Shown: positions 60,513-64,000 of the stretch, piece after piece
Layout: the number at the start of each line of letters is the position of its first letter
Numbering within the stretch: the stretch's first letter is position 1
Assembly (NCBI RefSeq): GCF_000350225.1
Contig: NW_005178479.1
Coordinates: 341,819-405,818, forward strand
DNA: 64,000 nt
Direction: 5' to 3'
Source: Chondrus crispus
Taxonomy: Eukaryota > Rhodophyta > Florideophyceae > Gigartinales > Gigartinaceae
Program-made: the position numbers and the translations under genes
Notes under the pieces: generated by a model
Seen by the model: the letters and a program-made list of their open reading frames with translations, nothing else
What the model was told of the DNA's origin: nothing
Database searches by the model: none

Positions 60513-63255
60513 GTACTTCACAAATACCGTATACTGTACCCTCTGCGAGGTCGGTCTATTCAATAGGCTCTATTGTACCTTGACCACCCTTCGTACAATC
60601 TCGGTGAATGAAACACGACGGGCACGACACAACAAGGTTGTCCGTAAAATAACGTGCTGTTTTCTCATTTGCTCACAAAATCGCTGGACGTAAGGAAAAC
60701 CCGAGATTGAAAATCTCCGCCGCGGGTTTTGCGGACTGACCTCCAGCAGGGTGCCTGCCGTAACGAACGCAAGTCTGGTACATCGCTGTGCCGCCCGATG
60801 GATCCCGTGCACCTGCGCAAATACTCGCTGAAGCGAAGCGAATATTGTAGCTCGCCACAAGGATAGAAAGGTTCTCAGTCGAAAGGGCGATGTGTTTCGT
60901 CTCTTGACAGCCTGAGGGGGACCGTTTGGAGAGCACCACTTTTTAGAAGCTTCTACTTGTCTATCTTTCGCGGTTGCTTCGGCGGCATCTGTGGCAGATC
61001 CTGTCGCGCATCGATCCGTTGAAGGACTCTGCGCAGATGAAGCGACAGGGACGTCTATGACGTATATCGATACGACCCGTGCAGTCTGAGGCTCGTTTGT
61101 GCTGATGAAAAGAACGGAAACCCCACTTCGTTTTCCTTCAAGACAGGTCGATCCGGCACGGCTGTGATCAGGCGGATGTGAAACTCGTGAAAAACTCACA
61201 TGCCCCCAGTTTTCGGTATGATGCGAGCTTTGCCAAACGCGTTGTCTGAAAATTTTGCGTTTAGAGAATATGAGCGAACACGCCGCCAAAACACGCGTTT
61301 TCGTGACTTTACGGACAACCTAAGTCACCCATTGTTAAGTACAATAAAATGCACTGTCCGCTATTGTCGCCCCTCTATAGCAGCAAATTTCTTTCCTGTC
61401 ACCTCTGACTTAAGATTTTCGCCACAGTGATCGCTACAAAAACCTCTCTACCGGATGGGTGCCCCTTGCATACCTACCAACGTCACCCTCGTTCACTGCA
61501 ACTTTTGCCATTTCACCTCTTGATCACTGCAAAAATGCACCTGATCGCCCCCCAAAATGCAACATTATCTCTAATAATAAACCTTATTTCTGTCGACATC
61601 AGTTTTCATTCTACATCATGCGAGCCGAGCTTACGAGACTGTGGGAAATTATGGTATGACGGTGACGCATATAGGACGAATAAAATGCACCTCAATGCAA
61701 TTAATACAGTGCACAACAACGGGAGCATTTTAATAATCTCAGCTGTCAACATGCAGTGCATCCTCTCCTAAAAATGCTTCGATAGTGCAAAAACATTACG
61801 TGAGGAGAGGACAAAGCACCTGGCTGAAGTAGTATAAATAAAGGAAGAGTCGAGGCAGACTAGCTGCCAAGACAAGCGAAAAACAAAAACGAAGCCACGA
61901 CAATAAAAAGCGCGATTCCCCTCATTCGCCCGGTCCTGCCGGTTAACCTTTATTGTTCCCCCCTTTTCTTTTATTTTTTGCGACAGAGACAGCTGTCCAT
62001 TTCGAAGACATACAGAACCACTGAAATCATGTTTGGGGACCCATGCGAAGACCGCACGTACTCGAGAAATCCCATAATGATGATGATAACCGAATCACTC
62101 TATGCTGGTGTCGACCCGTACTGTACTCCCCAGTGGCAGATTTGTTGCCATGATTCCAGCCCCGTAAATGCTGAGGTAAGGACGAAGACATCGTGGGTAC
62201 CAGGCCACGGACAGATTGTAGCCTCTGATGACGTTTTTGTTCGAAGCACGCGTAAGTAGGAAACCGCTGAAACAGTAATGATAACCTCATGCAGTAGGAC
62301 CACGAGGATCATGGAGTGCACTGTTTGTATGAGAAAAAGAACAAAGGTATTTGAATATCCTGCGTTTCACCATCTCTTGTGGGGCAAAATGCAGCATTCT
62401 TGACGCCCGTCTTTTTGGAGAAGAGAGCAGGACAACCCTTCCCTTTAACCCTATCATTTGCAAGGATTAAATGAAAAAGAAAGGACGTCTGTCTGAGCTC
62501 TTATCCTATAAGTGAGCTCACTTTTTTCACATCCATGAAACCCGAGAAGAAGAGTTCCAGTTAGACTATATTGACGGTATATGTTTATAGCCCAAAGAGA
62601 ATACGATGCGGATGCTACAATCCCTAGGGTTTATTTGTTTGCCATGTCGGCCTCGAGAGCTGCCAATGATTGACATAGTGAGAAATAAGTTGTGTTCTGG
62701 ATATGGAAAGCTCGCCGCTTGGCAATACGATGCGCGCGTCGCGCGCATCGCATTGCGCACTAGACATAAATCTCGTGGATTTTGGAAAGTCGAATATGAA
62801 TGCCTATTCTTCTACAGAAGCCTGACATGAGGGCATGAAGCTTTGACTATTTCTTCATCGAGACGAGAGCTGAAGTGAGAAAACCAAGAAATGCCCCTAC
62901 CTGCGTCTTTTGTTTTTATGATTCTTTTGGAACACTACCATTATGAGAAAACTCCCGTGAGAACAGACGTGCGTTAATAATTTGGCGGTTCAAGAAGGCT
63001 TCTCCGGGTGAACTAGTTTGGTAGTACTTCAAGAGGGGAGGCGATTAAAGTGCTCAAGTTGTTGACGAAGCAAACCATAAATAGTCCGTACCAGTAAATG
63101 GTTAGTCTCAATTATACGCTGAGCAATTGTCATTGGCCGTTGAATGAGTCGTTAGACACGAGAACATTGGCATGTGTTAGATTTCTCAGATATGGGGATT
63201 GAACAAAATGTTCTCTATATTATTATTAGTTACATGGTATGTACATACTGTAGGA
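60513..63255. other. Intergenic DNA without a recognisable gene
   Basis: A minus-strand frame at 60570-61289 (239 codons) is Arg/Ser-rich and unlike known proteins. A TATAAATA box at about 61834 precedes a short frame at 61978-62259, but no domain is visible. A perfect inverted CGATGCGCGCGTCGCGCGCATCG-like stretch lies at about 62728-62751. Confidence 0.4.
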
Positions 63256-63398
63256 GTTATCACCCGGCTACGAGGTGTGATAACGCTCGAGAGCAGTTAT
63301 CACACCGACTAGAGCTATGATATGAGCACTCGGCTATGCCTCGTGCTCAATATCATAGCTCGAGAGCAGTTATCACACCGACGTAGCCGGGTGATAAC
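63256..63398. repeat. Foldback element with perfect 16-bp ends
   Basis: GTTATCACCCGGCTAC at 63256-63271 is mirrored by GTAGCCGGGTGATAAC at 63383-63398. The interior also folds: AGCTATGATAT...ATATCATAGCT, around a GAGCAC/GTGCTC arm. GAGCAGTTATCACACCGAC occurs twice. The whole 143 bp can form one long hairpin. Confidence 0.85.
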
Positions 63399-63586
63399 GC
63401 ATTTATCATCCGGACCTGGAATTTAATACTTATCTCCTTATCATATTGCAATCCAGAATTAAAGTACACCTAGATACTGGGCCACGGTTTTGATTTGCAA
63501 AACTCATTGAATCGATACGTGTCATTCCCCCTCCGTCGCCGCCGCCGCCGTCGCCCTTTCCACGATCCCTCCCCCTCCATCCCATC

Positions 63587-64000
63587 ATGTCCCCCTACAC
63601 CCCCCCGGCGCCCCAAACCCTGCGCGACGTCCCCCTCACCACCTCCGCGCCCGCCCTCCTAACCTTCATGGCGCCACCCTCCGCCTCGACGCCCCAAGGC
63701 CTCTCCCACTGCGCCCTGCGCTCGCGCATCGCTACCTTCTCGCGCACCCTCGTCGCCTGGCTGGCCCCGCAGTCCGTCGTCGCCATCGTCATCCCCAACT
63801 CCCCCCACTTCGTCCTCTCCTTCCTCGCTTGCACGTCCGCCAACCTCGTCGCCGCCCCGCTCAACCCCGCCTACACCGCCGATCAGTTCCAGTTCTACCT
63901 CTCCGACGCCCGCGTCGCCGCCGTCCTCGTCAACTCCCACCTCCGCGACGACGCCCCCGTCCGCGCCGCCGCATCCCTGAGCATCCCCGTCCTCCCCTTC
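63587..64000 (+). CDS. Acyl-CoA synthetase (AMP-binding family), N-terminal part
   Basis: The frame is open from ATG 63587 to the window edge (138 codons), so the gene continues beyond. The text matches the start of AMP-binding enzymes of the Pcs60/AAE3 (oxalyl-CoA or peroxisomal fatty acyl-CoA) type. LRSRIATFSRTLVAWLAPQS covers the first helices. Then come VVAIVIPNSPHFVLSFLACT and AAPLNPAYTADQFQFYLSD. The enzyme would activate a carboxylate with ATP and CoA. The ATP-binding and A8 motifs lie outside the window, so the substrate is unknown. Codons strongly prefer C in third position. A pyrimidine-rich stretch precedes the start. Confidence 0.88.
   Translation, partial: MSPYTPPAPQTLRDVPLTTSAPALLTFMAPPSASTPQGLSHCALRSRIATFSRTLVAWLAPQSVVAIVIPNSPHFVLSFLACTSANLVAAPLNPAYTADQFQFYLSDARVAAVLVNSHLRDDAPVRAAASLSIPVLPF

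Overview
The window is eukaryotic nuclear DNA. It is dominated by nested and decayed transposable elements, with a few host genes between them. The recognisable host genes (a TadA-type deaminase, a P4-type flippase, a U2A'-like protein, a GT2 glycosyltransferase, an acyl-CoA synthetase and an unknown multi-pass membrane protein) read as long uninterrupted frames, so the genome looks intron-poor. Intron-poor, GC-rich genes among abundant LTR, DIRS-like, CACTA and Harbinger elements would fit a red alga such as a florideophyte. That placement is an inference from style, not a demonstrated identification. A 100-base N gap lies at 59905-60004.

Layout. 1-4009: decayed Ty1/copia-type element, plus strand. 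4010-17131: a full-length Ty3/gypsy chromovirus on the minus strand, with two 619-bp LTRs (about 5 differences), intact gag, protease and pol frames joined by apparent -1 frameshifts, and an extra intact 836-codon ORF running antisense between pol and the 3' LTR. This is the most striking object in the window. 17132-18240: fragments of a Harbinger-type transposase and of an Elongator subunit 2 gene. 19815-23388: decayed CACTA/tnp2-type transposon. 24123-24447: possible solo LTR. 26421-36745: decayed Ty3-like element with 250-bp direct LTRs, interrupted by a second chromovirus-like element at 30710-35627 that has a perfect 5-bp target duplication.

36746-43000: host gene island with a TadA-like deaminase (plus strand), a UBX-like fragment, a GT2 (egghead-like) glycosyltransferase and a P4-ATPase (all minus strand). 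The last two are broken by frameshifts. 42927-48867: a tyrosine-recombinase (DIRS-like) retrotransposon with 177-bp inverted terminal repeats plus a 134-bp direct repeat, inserted at the 5' part of the P4-ATPase and flanked by a 250-bp direct duplication of that gene. 49543-51787: a Harbinger gene pair (Myb-like protein and DDE transposase, tail to tail) in which the transposase has Asn at the first catalytic Asp. 51893-52622: a Harbinger-type MITE with TTA target duplications.

52800-55440: GC-rich DNA with tandem duplications and a U2A'-like gene with one in-frame TGA. 56888-57940: multi-pass membrane protein gene. 60006-60511: a G-run-ended inverted-repeat element beside the gap. 63256-63398: a perfect-ended foldback element. 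63587-64000: the 5' end of an acyl-CoA synthetase gene that runs off the window.

Most of the coding capacity belongs to mobile elements. Only the chromovirus at 4010-17131 appears possibly competent. The others carry stops, frameshifts or catalytic substitutions.
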